A program made the position numbers and the translations under genes. A stretch of DNA of 64,000 bases from Symsagittifera roscoffensis (lineage: Eukaryota > Xenacoelomorpha > Acoela > Convolutidae): positions 40,374,759 to 40,438,758 of the forward strand of contig NC_087063.1 in the NCBI RefSeq assembly GCF_963678635.1. Reading direction: 5' to 3'. Positions 1 to 9,105 of the stretch are shown here, piece by piece. Position 1 is the first letter of the stretch. Every line of letters starts with the position of its first letter. The notes below the pieces were generated by a model, which saw only the letters and a list, made by a program, of their open reading frames with translations, had not been told where the DNA came from and ran no database searches.

Positions 1-389
1 CGTTTATGCAGAAAAAAAACTCACCAGTATGGTTCCATATGAACAGAAGAGATTATCCCGCGAATATTGGTACATGCAAAAAATTGGCAAAATGCCGGAA
101 AAAAGCAGTTGGATCAGGATTACCAACTTCCTGTTGGCAGTGGGTGGCATTTCAAGCCGAATCTGATGTCTTAATACTACCTCATAGAAGTTTGTAGATG
201 ACACCATCAATAATTCGGCACTCGCTTACGCGAACAATGCGAAGCTTTCAGAACCCATTTTGGCAAATGTATATTAGTATTTCAAAAATCTAGCGGTTTG
301 CTTGTTTTATTCTGATGTTATTTCTGAAAGAAAAGCAGTTTCGAGGGCATATTAATCAAGATACCGATATGGTCAATTTAGCTTCTACG

Positions 390-1590
390 ATTGATAAACT
401 CATACTTTTGGCTCAATCCGAATCGTTTCCGGTTGAGTTCAGACAACTTCAATGAGGCATACGCCTAAAAAAACTCTTGTTCCTTTGCAGTCTACTCACC
501 TGCTATTGGCCTTGGTGGCATTATTCGTTTGAAAAGTCGGATCCAGAGCTTAGTCAAAAAAAGTTTCGAAACTGACCATCCCATCGTCTTAGGTTCTTGT
601 CACTTGGGAATGAACAGTATTCCAATGCATGGGCACTTTGCCTATAACCATCACTTCTTAGGTAATTTGCGGTTCACAGTGCAAATGGGGTTTGTAGTAT
701 TTGCTATGAAAGCGATCCTTCCTGCAACTGAAAGATGATGTTTCAAACAGAAAACAAGGCAAGCATGTTACATCCGGTTACAACCAACGACCATTCCATA
801 ATTATGGGATTGGTTCTTTTGGTCCATTTTGCGAGGCTGTTTGCCGCAGCAGAGAGAGGAAATTGTCTTTTTTGTTCACCTGCATGGTTAAATGTGAGGT
901 ACACATCGAAGATGTTCCGTTAATGGAAACCGGCTTTTGCGTCAAGGAGATTGAAAAATTTATAGCCCGCAATAGTACGCCAAGGGTTGTATGGTCAGAC
1001 AACGGAATCATTCCGATTTTGCGTAGACTTGCTCCCTCCTTGCAACTGCATAAGGGTATTAATCGGAAATCCTGCAGGCACGGCGCAATATGGTGGGTCT
1101 TGGTTAGTGCGCAGTTGTTATCGTTTGTTCTACGCAATCTAGCCTGTTGCGGTTCGGCCAAATTGGAAGAGTTAACGTCTAACCATTTCCTCCTAATTAA
1201 TGCACTCTGATTTTTTTCCGTCGTTAACATTTGATGAAAACTTTGACCACCAATATCGCTATGTAAGAACACAAGCCTAAGCAAACGTTTTTTGGCAGCG
1301 TTGGCTGAAGGAGTGTGTCCCTTCCCTGAACAAGCGCTCGAAGCGGTGAGCCAATTTGAACCGTGATTTACTGATCGGGGATTTCGTATGGATAATTGAA
1401 CCCAGCAGCTCTCGTGGGCACTACTCTTCAGGTGGAGTAATTGCGTTGCACTACGGCAAAGATAACATCCCTCACTCCGCAACTGTTAAGACCGTACCGG
1501 GCCCACTATTTCGGCCTCTAGTTAGAATCTCTGCTTTTTTCGCTTCATCGGGATGTGAGGAAGTTGCTGAGCAAACAGAAAAATAGAATA
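390..1590 (+). pseudogene. Decayed BEL/Pao pol 3' portion (RNase H end, integrase, DUF5641-like)
   Basis: Short homologous stretches in shifting frames follow the order of a BEL/Pao polyprotein. Around 395-445 a translation reading KLI-LAQSESFPVE matches the segment before the integrase in the Pao element at 57330-57380. Around 560-700 there is an HPIVL...H...H stretch like the integrase zinc-binding region. Around 860-1010 an FxFTC-type start and a WSDNG motif mark the integrase core. At 1356-1586 the reading is like the Pao C-terminal domain (W-IEP-S-RGHY, LHYGKD). Stops and frameshifts interrupt every domain, so no functional protein is possible. It is diverged from the second Pao element in this window and is a different, older insertion. 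Confidence 0.8.
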
Positions 1591-1880
1591 AGAACGTAAC
1601 TGCAGATTGAGTTTGGCAAATTAAAACAGTAAAACAAGAAAAGTTGGCCAAGCGGTCTGAGTCGACAGCAGGGCCAATGGATCTGTAATTTGAAAACGTA
1701 AAGTTTTGTCAAATTCAACTGATAATCGGGTTCTAACCGACAAAAAAAACATGTACACTTTTGCTTAGCTATTAAACTACAAACTACACAGTTTTCAAGA
1801 GTTGTCAATTTTGTTGCTCTGCTGATCCTATCGCTATTGAAGTGTGCCGGATCTCGTCAGAGGGGTTTGAATGAAAGTGT
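1562..1880 (+). repeat. Relic BEL/Pao 3' LTR with tRNA-like segment
   Basis: This directly follows the Pao C-terminal domain and a purine tract (GGGATGTGAGGA), the place where the 3' LTR begins in the intact relative at 58623. Its first bases (GTTGCTGAGCAAACAG) resemble that LTR's start. About 75 nt in it contains TTGGCCAAGCGGTC, close to a pol III A box, and further on GGGTTCTAACC, a weak B box. The right boundary is approximate, because it runs into the palindrome at 1876. Confidence 0.5.
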
Positions 1881-2235
1881 TGGGTTCGTCCCATTGTAAT
1901 CGGAATAACCGTAAGAAGAATATTTTAGGAGAACTTACTTCGAGAAGCATACTCCGAGTTTTTTCGAATCGTTTTAATTATGTTCTGGGCATCCCGGGCT
2001 GAACTGTTTGACTCAGGATTCGACCGACAGGGTAGAACGATGTCCGGTTTTCGTCGACGAAAACCGGACATCGTTCTACCCTGTCGGTCGAATCCTGAGT
2101 CAAACAGTTCAGCCCGGGATGCCCAGAACATAATTAAAACGATTCGAAAAAACTCGGAGTATGCTTCTCGAAGTAAGTTCTCCTAAAATATTCTTCTTAC
2201 GATTATTCCGATTACAATGGGACGAACCCAACACT
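1876..2235. repeat. 360-bp near-perfect palindrome (fused transposon termini)
   Basis: The two arms are reverse complements around an axis between 2055 and 2056 (centre TCGTC|GACGA). I could follow pairing out to 1876 and 2235 with a single mismatch near 1909/2202. Each arm contains GGCTGAA, ATTCGACCGA and ACGATGTCCGG in that order. The same series forms the terminal inverted repeats of the element at 2656-4614. It is therefore best explained as two element ends joined head to head (foldback or TIR-only MITE), plus duplicated flanking DNA. Confidence 0.9.
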
Positions 2236-2300
2236 ACAGTCTTTGTTCGACTGTCTTCATTTGCGATCGCAAATGAAGACAGTCGAACGAAGACTGTAGT
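2233..2300. repeat. Second, adjacent 68-bp palindrome
   Basis: The arms run from ACTACAGTC at 2233 to GACTGTAGT ending at 2300. The axis lies in GCGATCGC between 2266 and 2267, with one T/C mismatch. It abuts the larger palindrome, sharing 2-3 bases with its right end. It has no coding content. Confidence 0.85.
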
Positions 2301-2530
2301 TGAACAAAGTCGAATCATAGGTCAAACAGGGTCGAATCATGGATCGAACAAAGTCTAACCATAGGCCGAACAGGGTTGAATCATGAGTCGAACAGGATCG
2401 AATCATGGGACGAGCAGGGTCGAATCATGGTCAAAACTTGTCGAATCAAGGTTCGAACGGGGTCGAATCATGGGTCGAACCGGGTCAAATCAGGGGTCAA
2501 ACGGGGTCGAATCATGGTCGAACGATAAGC
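2300..2530. repeat. Degenerate GTCGAA-rich tandem repeat
   Basis: Units of about 20-25 bp of the form GTCGAATCATGGGTCGAACA recur roughly ten times with substitutions. The same GTCGAA/GTCGAAAC words fill the subterminal parts of the element at 2656-4614, so this may be a detached subterminal array of the same transposon family. No ORF here looks real. Confidence 0.75.
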
Positions 2531-2923
2531 AGGCTTAGAGAAAAATTTAATTAATAGCAATTTTTGGTCGTGCTAAAACAAACACTTGAACTCGGGCTAT
2601 ACGAATCTTCTTTCTTCAAGTTTGTTGCTCTTTCTCATATATTTTCCTGCTGCCCAGGCTGAGCTTTTAGACAATTGAATCGACAGAAACGGTCAATTGA
2701 TGTCCGAGTTTCGTCGGAAATAACCTGGGTCGAGGTGCTCGACTAATGTTTCGACTTTGAAAATCAAACAAGTGCAGTTTTGCGACTGAAATTCTAGCAG
2801 TCTTTCTAGACCTATGTTTTGACTTTCTCGACCAAAATCGGGTATGTTTCGACTTTGAAAGCAATTTTAAGTCAAGCTCAAAGTCAAAATATACCCAATT
2901 TTGGTCGAGAAAGTCAAAACATA

Positions 2924-3867
2924 CCCGCATCCAAGTTTAGGCGTAAATAATTGATTATAACGGATTATTATGATGATTTTTTGACAATTACAATCGATTA
3001 TAATTACCAAAATTAAGTCTTTAAGGGATTTATAATTGATTATAATCGTGATATTTTCCAAGATATTATAATCTCTTATAATCGATTACAATTGATTATA
3101 ATTGATTATAGTTCTTACTAAAAACCCTTACACTCGATTATAATCGATTATAATCTCTTATTTTGCCGAATTTTTTTTAAATTCGAATTATATCTTATGG
3201 GTCATTATTTTTGTGTCAATAAGAAAATCTCTTGAACAATTTGGTTCATCTGAACACAAAGTTTTACCACGAAACAAAAGTTTCACAGAGATCCTTTCAT
3301 ATGACTGAAAAGGTTCTCGTGGTAGATGAAAAATAAAATTTTCCGAATCAATCATGAAACTAAATCAATTTGCTGATGTTTTGGTGTTTAAAAAAGCTTA
3401 AAATAGGCATCACAAAACAATTCTAATGGGGAAGAAATGAAAAAAAAAAACTTATAAATTTGAATTAATTGGAAAATTTTTCATAGGAACCAACCTCCAC
3501 AAAAAGCATAAAATATAAGCAATTTAAATGATGCAACTTCGAAGACAAAAATGGACAAAAAAGGATTATAATCAATTATAATTGATTATAATGGACTTTT
3601 GAGCAAAACTAATGAAATAGAAATTTGAGTAAAAATAAAGGATTATAATCAATTATAATCGATTATAATTGTATCGAAAAATAGACGAATAAATCACCGA
3701 TTAGAATCGATTATAATGGATTATAATTAATTATAATATGATTTTAAAAAGAGAGATTATAATCGATTATAAATTAATTGATTAAAATCGATTGCTTCTC
3801 AGTTTTAGTGAGACTGGTACTGAAATCGTAATATAATCGATTATTAACGCTTGAAACTGGATTCGGG
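2924..3867. mobile_element. TA-target MITE, copy A (CCCGCATCC termini)
   Basis: It begins CCCGCATCCAAGTTTAGGCG and its right end is the inverted counterpart (...AACTGGATTCGGG), giving TIRs of about 30 bp. TA dinucleotides at 2922-2923 and 3868-3869 are the presumed target duplication. The interior is dominated by degenerate repeats of GATTATAATCGATTATAAT. There is no transposase. The same family occurs at 28022-28898 and 62683-63558, and both of those have paralogous empty sites in this window. Confidence 0.85.
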
Positions 3868-4431
3868 TAAGTCTAGAAAGTCGAAACATAGGTCAAGAAA
3901 TTCAAAAAATACCCAATTAGAAAAACAACAAGGTCGAACAAACAAGTTTTTAAAAATGTTGATCGAGAAACTCGAGAAAGCCGGAATGTATGGAATTTTG
4001 GTCAAGAAAGTGGAAACATATATATTGCGGGGTTGAACAAACAAATTTTTTTTAAAAATGTCGGTCGAGAAAGTCGAAACTTATTGATTTTTGTTCGAGA
4101 AATATGAAACACATCTGAGCTGGGTCGAACAAAGTCAATCGCTTTTTGTGTTGGGTCGAGAAAATCGAAACATAACAAAGTTTGGCCGAGAAAGTCAAGT
4201 CATACCGAAAATCGATCCAAAAAGTCGAGACATACCGAAGTTTGGTCGAGACAAATTGAAATATGCCAATTTTTGGTCCAGAAAGTCGAAACATAAATTG
4301 AGCACCTCAACCTGGGAATGGCGGTTCAATTAATTCCCGGTAAAATCGAACAATGTCCGATAAAGCCGAACAAAGTAAAAAAATGCCCGGTATAGTCGAA
4401 CAAAGCCGGAAAATGTCCGGTTAAATCGAGA

Positions 4432-4590
4432 AAAATCGAAAATGGACATTGTTTGACTCAAAAAGTCGAAAACGGACATCGTTCGACTGAAAAAGTCGAA
4501 AACGGACATTGTTCGACTGAAAAGTCGAAAACGGACATCCTTTGAATCAAAAAGTCGAAAATGGACATCGTTCGACCGTTTCGGTCGAAT
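4432..4590. repeat. ~30-bp minisatellite
   Basis: About five units of the pattern AAAGTCGAAAACGGACATCG + TTCGACTGA stand in a row with few substitutions. It lies in the right subterminal part of the element ending at 4614. Confidence 0.8.
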
Positions 4591-4614
4591 CATGAGTCGG
4601 GAGCACTTCAGCCT

Positions 4615-5640
4615 GCGATGTGCGTCCTGTGAACCAGATGCCTTCATTTTCCTCAATTTGTTTATGAAGATGTTGCATCGGGAAAACCAATTGCTTTAAG
4701 CCAGTTGAACAGGAATTTCATTCTTCTCAATGCTAACGTGGAAAGCCCGAGTCTGGCGCCTTTTTTGACCAAGACACACAGTGAGCATGCCAATCTATAT
4801 ATTGATGGGGATGTCTCATTATCGCTAAAGACAACGCAGGGTGGTTCAGCAGGGTTGACTATCTATGGGATTATGGTATTGGAATACTACAGAATACTAC
4901 TACTTTCGTGAAGCGCCTGCAGAGTATTTTGAAGCCCTTGTCGTACGCAGATAATTTGCCTGCAGGTCGAAAGTTGAAGCATTTGAAAGACGGGAGAACT
5001 GGGATTAAAGTTCTGGCTATGCATACATTTCCCAGATCGAGTTGTTCACCCAATATTTCGACCTCTATCAAAATTCGGTATGTTTGGACTATGCTCGAGC
5101 AAAACAAATGTGCTCGACCGTGCTCGATCAAAGAAAGATATGCTCGACCGAATAAACTGTGCACGACCTTGCTCAACCCAAGCAAATGAAAAAATGCATT
5201 CCAGACTATTCTATCAGTTAAGGCAAAGAGTCTTGATTGAGCAAAGCTAGTTTTTTGAAGCAGGCATCATGAAACTGTTAGAAGAAACAAGGTACTTAAA
5301 GTTCGCTAAGTACAGTTTTGCTGAGGTGGTTTTTTGAAAAAACACATGGTTGGAAGAAAAAATCCGCTATATTTTACAAATTTTTGAGACATAACCTCAG
5401 TCTGTTTGCAGCATTCACTCACAGCCTCAATCGCAAGGGAATTACCAGATGCAATTCTTAAGTCTATTGACAGTCAAATTCTTTTCGTGCCAAAAGCAGC
5501 AAGTAGAATGCCTCCCTTCTGAAATGAGGCAACACAAAATTTGTATAACTTCAAGAAACTGGGTAAAACTTAATTGAACAAATTAATTGATGTAGTTGAC
5601 TCGCGATGGTTTTAAATTTAGCAGAATTGGTTTTCAAAAC
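4615..5640. other. Unassigned region
   Basis: A modest ORF (4705-4911) and GTCGA/CTCGA-containing sequence (about 5080-5190) are present, but nothing recognisable. The stretch 4660-5030 is less AT-rich and could be an old coding relic. I see no domain and no convincing splice sites. No gene call is supported for 5190-5640. Confidence 0.4.
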
Positions 5641-6150
5641 ATAACGAAACTGCTCGTATCAGGACGAAGCCCTGATTGTTCCGACTGCCCTTTAAGGCCT
5701 ATGGAGTAAAGTTCACTTCAAAAAAGATATATTTTCAAAAAAAAAATTCAGATTTTTTTTGTGATAATTATTATCCTGAACGCTTTGTGAAGTACAAAAT
5801 GATATATTAAGAGTAGCAAAGTACTAAATATCACGAAAAGCAAGCCTCAATTCAATTTAGAACGATTTAAAACACGGAATAAATCTCCGCTTACGCATTA
5901 TTAGTACAAAATAAGTCACACGTTGTTTATCCCAAATTGGCAACCTTTTAAGCACCATAAATTTTCGAAAGAAATCAGAGTTGAAATAATGTTGGCAGTT
6001 TGAGCTCAAGACAACAATATCTTTAGGCTGATATATAAAATGCGTCAAAAATGGCTAGTTAAAAAGTCGAAATTTGTCTGGACAAAAAACACCCCGAGCA
6101 CAAATAATCCGTCATTTTCTTCGAAAGTCGGATCATCAACTTAAACTTTT
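5641..6150. repeat. Dispersed repeat, copy 1
   Basis: It shares an ordered series of segments with 27243-27775: ACTGCTCGTATCAGGAC, GGAACGATTT/GAACGATTT, TTACGC, TCCCAAATTGG, AGCTCAAGACAACAATA and AGTCGAAATTTGTCTG, ending near CGAAAGTCGGA. It is non-coding, and no terminal repeats were found. Confidence 0.75.
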
Positions 6151-6163
6151 GTTAACCCTTGCG

Positions 6164-6438
6164 CAGTGGCGTACGCAGAAATTTTTCTAGATGGGGCGGT
6201 TTTTCGAAAAATTTTGTGTTTTTTTTTAACGTTTTTTGGTACGCACTCCCTCCCCCCTCTACCTCACATTTACTTATATTGGCGCCGAGTCGCCTTCATG
6301 AAAATTTTAAGGTAGGTCAGCCAAAAATGGACGTTGTAAAGTTATACCAAAGGGGGGACCCTTTGGCCTTTGGAAAAATTTGGCCACCAGAATTGAAGAG
6401 GGGGCGGTCGCACTCTCGTCCCCCCTGGCACGCTACTG
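6164..6438. mobile_element. hAT-like MITE with 8-bp TSD
   Basis: The ends are CAGTGGCGTACGCAG and the inverted CTGGCACGCTACTG. CCCTTGCG flanks both ends (6156-6163 and 6439-6446), a perfect 8-bp target duplication of the kind hAT transposases make. At 275 bp it has no coding capacity; the ORFs crossing it are incidental. Confidence 0.9.
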
Positions 6439-6446
6439 CCCTTGCG

Positions 6447-6973
6447 TCAAATCAAAAAAGAAAAACGTTATAAACAGCGCATCCGATAAGTTGAGCATAG
6501 TTTTTTTACCTTTTGTGCGGAGTTTTGCACTGGATGAATGGGAAAACTTACTTAATTTTCAACTCAGCGCTTGATATGATATAAAATGTCTTTTTGTTAA
6601 AACTTATTTCAACTGCTAAAAGCGGTCTGAAGTAAATAAAAACTTAAGCGTATCATTAATTGAAGCTGAAATTCCGTTTTGTTTCACAATATATGATTTG
6701 ATCAACCTCGTTTGAATTCTATAAATTGGTCCAGCTATTTAAAATAATTTTGGATCCAACTAAAATATACAATGTTTTGATTTTTATTAACTTTCTGTGA
6801 TGATCTGAACACTGACCTCTAACAAAGAAAAACGAAGAAACACTTTCAGAGTAGCTCACACGCGGTAAGTGAAACTATCTAAGCCAAATATGATATACAA
6901 TTTTTCTTGAAAATGTTCACATAGGTTGACTGAAACAATTCAATTGCACATTTTTTTCCATTTTTATGTCAGT
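6447..6973. other. Unassigned, AT-rich; pre-integration flank of the large LTR element
   Basis: No gene or repeat was recognised. The last bases before the LTR read TCAGTCACG. CACG is the duplicated target, and TCAGT resembles an arthropod-type initiator. If the downstream PLA2 gene once began here, this could be its original promoter; that is inference only. Confidence 0.4.
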
Positions 6974-6977
6974 CACG

Positions 6978-7385
6978 TGGAACCTGATCTAAACTATATT
7001 TTATGATTGGATAAATTAAATGTTTTACCAATGTAAAGTATTTAATATTAACCAATCATGATCCATCTAACTAACAACCCACTTATTTGTAAGTGCTGAA
7101 GTTACTTGTAATTTCAGCACCAGAGAGATTTGAATTTAACTTAGAAATTAGTTGGACTCTCCCGAGCACTTCAGCAGCCGCAATAAACCAGTATACCCTA
7201 GATCTATTGAGCCTAGCAGAGACTAGTTAAACAACCTGAGACTAGATAGTATAAGAGTAAGATTAGGATCGGTATTAGACTAAGAAGTTGCACGAATCTA
7301 TCCGGCCGAAAATAAGATAGCGTGACGAGCAGACGGTGTACCCTATCCGAAATTACTCTATGAGTTACACTTCGGTCATAACTCA
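6978..7385 (+). repeat. 5' LTR of the large element
   Basis: 408 bp, TGGAACCTGATC...CATAACTCA. A TATA-like TATATTTTATGATTG lies near its start, and a polyadenylation signal AATAAA is at 7182-7187. It is identical to the 3' LTR as far as I can read. Confidence 0.95.
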
Positions 7386-7387
7386 TC

Positions 7388-7405
7388 TGGTGCGACCATA
7401 AGTCT
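7388..7405 (+). other. Primer-binding site of the large element
   Basis: TGGTGCGACCATAAGTCT begins two bases after the 5' LTR. The TGG start pairs with a tRNA CCA end. The implied tRNA 3' end is ...TGGTCGCACCA; I could not assign its amino acid. Confidence 0.75.
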
Positions 7406-8637
7406 CGAACAAGACCTTAATAGCTTAGAATTAACCAAAATAGATTAGAAATTAGACAAAAACATTTACAAAATGTTATACGACAATAATTTAATTGAAA
7501 TGTCTCTCCGACTCAATAGATCAGAGCCAATATTCCGAACCATAATAGAACTACCCGGAATTGGAAGAAGACCTCGAACCAAAGACGACATACGACAAAG
7601 TAGAAACTTGCCGTATAGTTATATGATAATTCGGCAAAAGCCAGAACAAACTTTTATATTTCGAATACTACTTGCAATGAATTTAGATTTCCATTTGCAA
7701 ACATAAAACCTTGAAGTTACTCTTCAAAATCATTTCAGGCGCTAAACAAAATTAATATTATACAATAACGATTGATAAAAAGATCTAAGATCGTTTTCCT
7801 AAAACTCTGCAGTATTATACAAAACATGTTTGAAAAATATTTATTGGAAAATAAAAATAAAAATTAGTAGCATGACAATAAATGGTTAGTAATCATAAAT
7901 CATCCTGTTGTTCCAGCTTCATCACCTAAAACATAACAGCAATCATCAACTCACTAATATCATCAAAACACTAAATCTTTCCTTTACACACATTTAAAAT
8001 TTTATTAAAACTTAAATTCACTTAATTTTAAAACCAGATCATCAAGGCTTATCCTTGGATCTTAAATCATTTTCTACTTAATTAAATTTCAAATTTGATC
8101 ATCAAGGCTTATCCTTGGATCAAACAGAACAACTTTGTTCTCCCCCACCCACTTAATTAGTGTCTAACGACCTCAAACGTCGATTCACTACCCAACCCTT
8201 TCTAAAGACCTAAGACTAATAGAAATTTTTAAACAAAACTAATCATTCAAATTAAGATAAACAGTGAAGAACTTCGGTTATTCATCCTTCACTTGACCCC
8301 CCCTCTTACCAGACCCAGGATAAATCTTAGACTTAGTAAGTTTAAAATAGTATCTAACGAACTACTCGCGTTCTAATTATACCTGAACCTTGTGGATCGA
8401 TTTACTATTTTCCAACCCTTGAACACAATCACTACCCCTAAGTAAGATTAAGTAAGTTAACACCTTAGCTTATACTAGTCACGAGAAAGTAAAAATCATT
8501 CTTCGGAATCGATATACTTTTCTCTCCAACCCTGAACAAATAGACCCAGGTTAAGCTAACCAAAAAATCGTAAGAACTAACAGTTTAAGAAAATAGAAAT
8601 CATTTAACAACCTTTTGCATCCGTCATTCTAAACCTT
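7406..8637 (+). promoter_or_regulatory. Long 5' leader with short ORF and direct repeats
   Basis: The first AUG after the primer-binding site opens a 77-codon ORF (7473-7706) with no recognised domain. The segment GATCATCAAGGCTTATCCTT occurs twice (near 8037 and 8097). Candidate splice donors GTAAGT lie at 8336 and 8452, and ATTTCAG at about 7738 could be an acceptor. Many AUGs precede Gag-Pol, so translation of the 9080 ORF from full-length RNA would need splicing, reinitiation or internal entry. Packaging signals are expected here but cannot be recognised. Confidence 0.6.
7473..7706 (+). CDS. Possible 77-aa leader ORF
   Basis: This is the first AUG downstream of the primer-binding site. 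The product is mildly basic, contains an RRPRTKDD stretch and has no membrane segment. It may be only a leader ORF that tunes downstream translation. I do not recognise it. Confidence 0.3.
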   Translation: MLYDNNLIEMSLRLNRSEPIFRTIIELPGIGRRPRTKDDIRQSRNLPYSYMIIRQKPEQTFIFRILLAMNLDFHLQT

Positions 8638-9105
8638 ATGTCATTTAAAAACCTAGGAAATAAACAAACAATCATTTTACACAATTGTGAAATAGATAAC
8701 AAAAAATACGACCTTGTAATCACACCTCATACACAAACAGTTGGATACATTCGCACAAAACGACAAACACTAAAGAGGAAAATAATAACTAAACAAAGAC
8801 AAATAACACGAAAAAGATTTTCAAAAAATCGAAACGCATTTTCAGAATCAGAAACCAACAGTTTAGACGAACTTTACAAACTAAAAGAATCAATAGATAA
8901 AAATTACCCACTTCACGATCAATTATATTTTTCTGACTCAGAAACAACTTCAAATTCATCACAAAGAGGAAAAAGAAGAATAAAAAAACAGTACAAACAC
9001 AAACCAGTACATCTATACAATTGGAATCAACCAATTCGACACATTAATAATTACATATTAACAGTCATCGAACGAAAAAATGAGTTCAACACACACCCCA
9101 GGTGA
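8638..9105 (+). CDS. Basic 155-aa accessory ORF upstream of Gag-Pol
   Basis: It starts at an ATG and ends inside the first codons of Gag-Pol, overlapping that ORF by 26 nt in another frame. Residues about 40-63 are a dense Lys/Arg cluster (TKRQTLKRK, RKRFSKNR), and a second cluster (RGKRRIKKQYKHK) lies near 110-125. The two are separated by Ser/Glu/Asp-rich stretches. That composition suggests nuclear import or RNA binding, as in small regulatory proteins of complex retroviruses, but no homologous family is recognised and the role is inferred from composition only. Its codon use resembles the rest of the element. Confidence 0.65.
   Translation: MSFKNLGNKQTIILHNCEIDNKKYDLVITPHTQTVGYIRTKRQTLKRKIITKQRQITRKRFSKNRNAFSESETNSLDELYKLKESIDKNYPLHDQLYFSDSETTSNSSQRGKRRIKKQYKHKPVHLYNWNQPIRHINNYILTVIERKNEFNTHPR

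Larger units (their letters stand above)
2656..4614. mobile_element. Non-autonomous DNA transposon with ~60-bp TIRs and GTCGAA subterminal arrays
   Basis: The left end (AGGCTGAGC ... GACAGAAACGGTCAATTGATGTCC, 2656-2705) matches the reverse complement of the right end (about 4565-4614: GGACATCGTTCGACCG...TCAGCCT). The same terminus forms the palindrome at 1876-2235. The interior holds GTCGAGAAAGTCGAAACATA-type repeats on both sides (2710-2920 and 3868-4300) and a roughly 30-bp array near 4432-4590. It has no transposase. A younger TA-target MITE (2924-3867) sits inside it, so the original length is about 1.0 kb. Superfamily and target duplication were not resolved. Confidence 0.65.

Noticed and set aside
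802-1482. 226-aa minus-strand ORF
   Set aside because: It lies antisense to a clear BEL/Pao integrase relic; no domain, so a shadow.
1925-2186. Identical 68-aa ORFs on both strands
   Set aside because: Direct consequence of the palindrome at 1876-2235, not genes.
4432-4590. CRISPR-like array
   Set aside because: Units are contiguous without unique spacers, in a eukaryotic repeat; a minisatellite.
4330-4656. 108-aa minus-strand ORF with FDFFSRTMSV repeats
   Set aside because: Translation of the ~30-bp minisatellite; coding signal is repeat-derived.
6159-6574. 104-aa and 64-aa plus-strand ORFs
   Set aside because: They cross an hAT-like MITE with defined ends and TSD; no domain.
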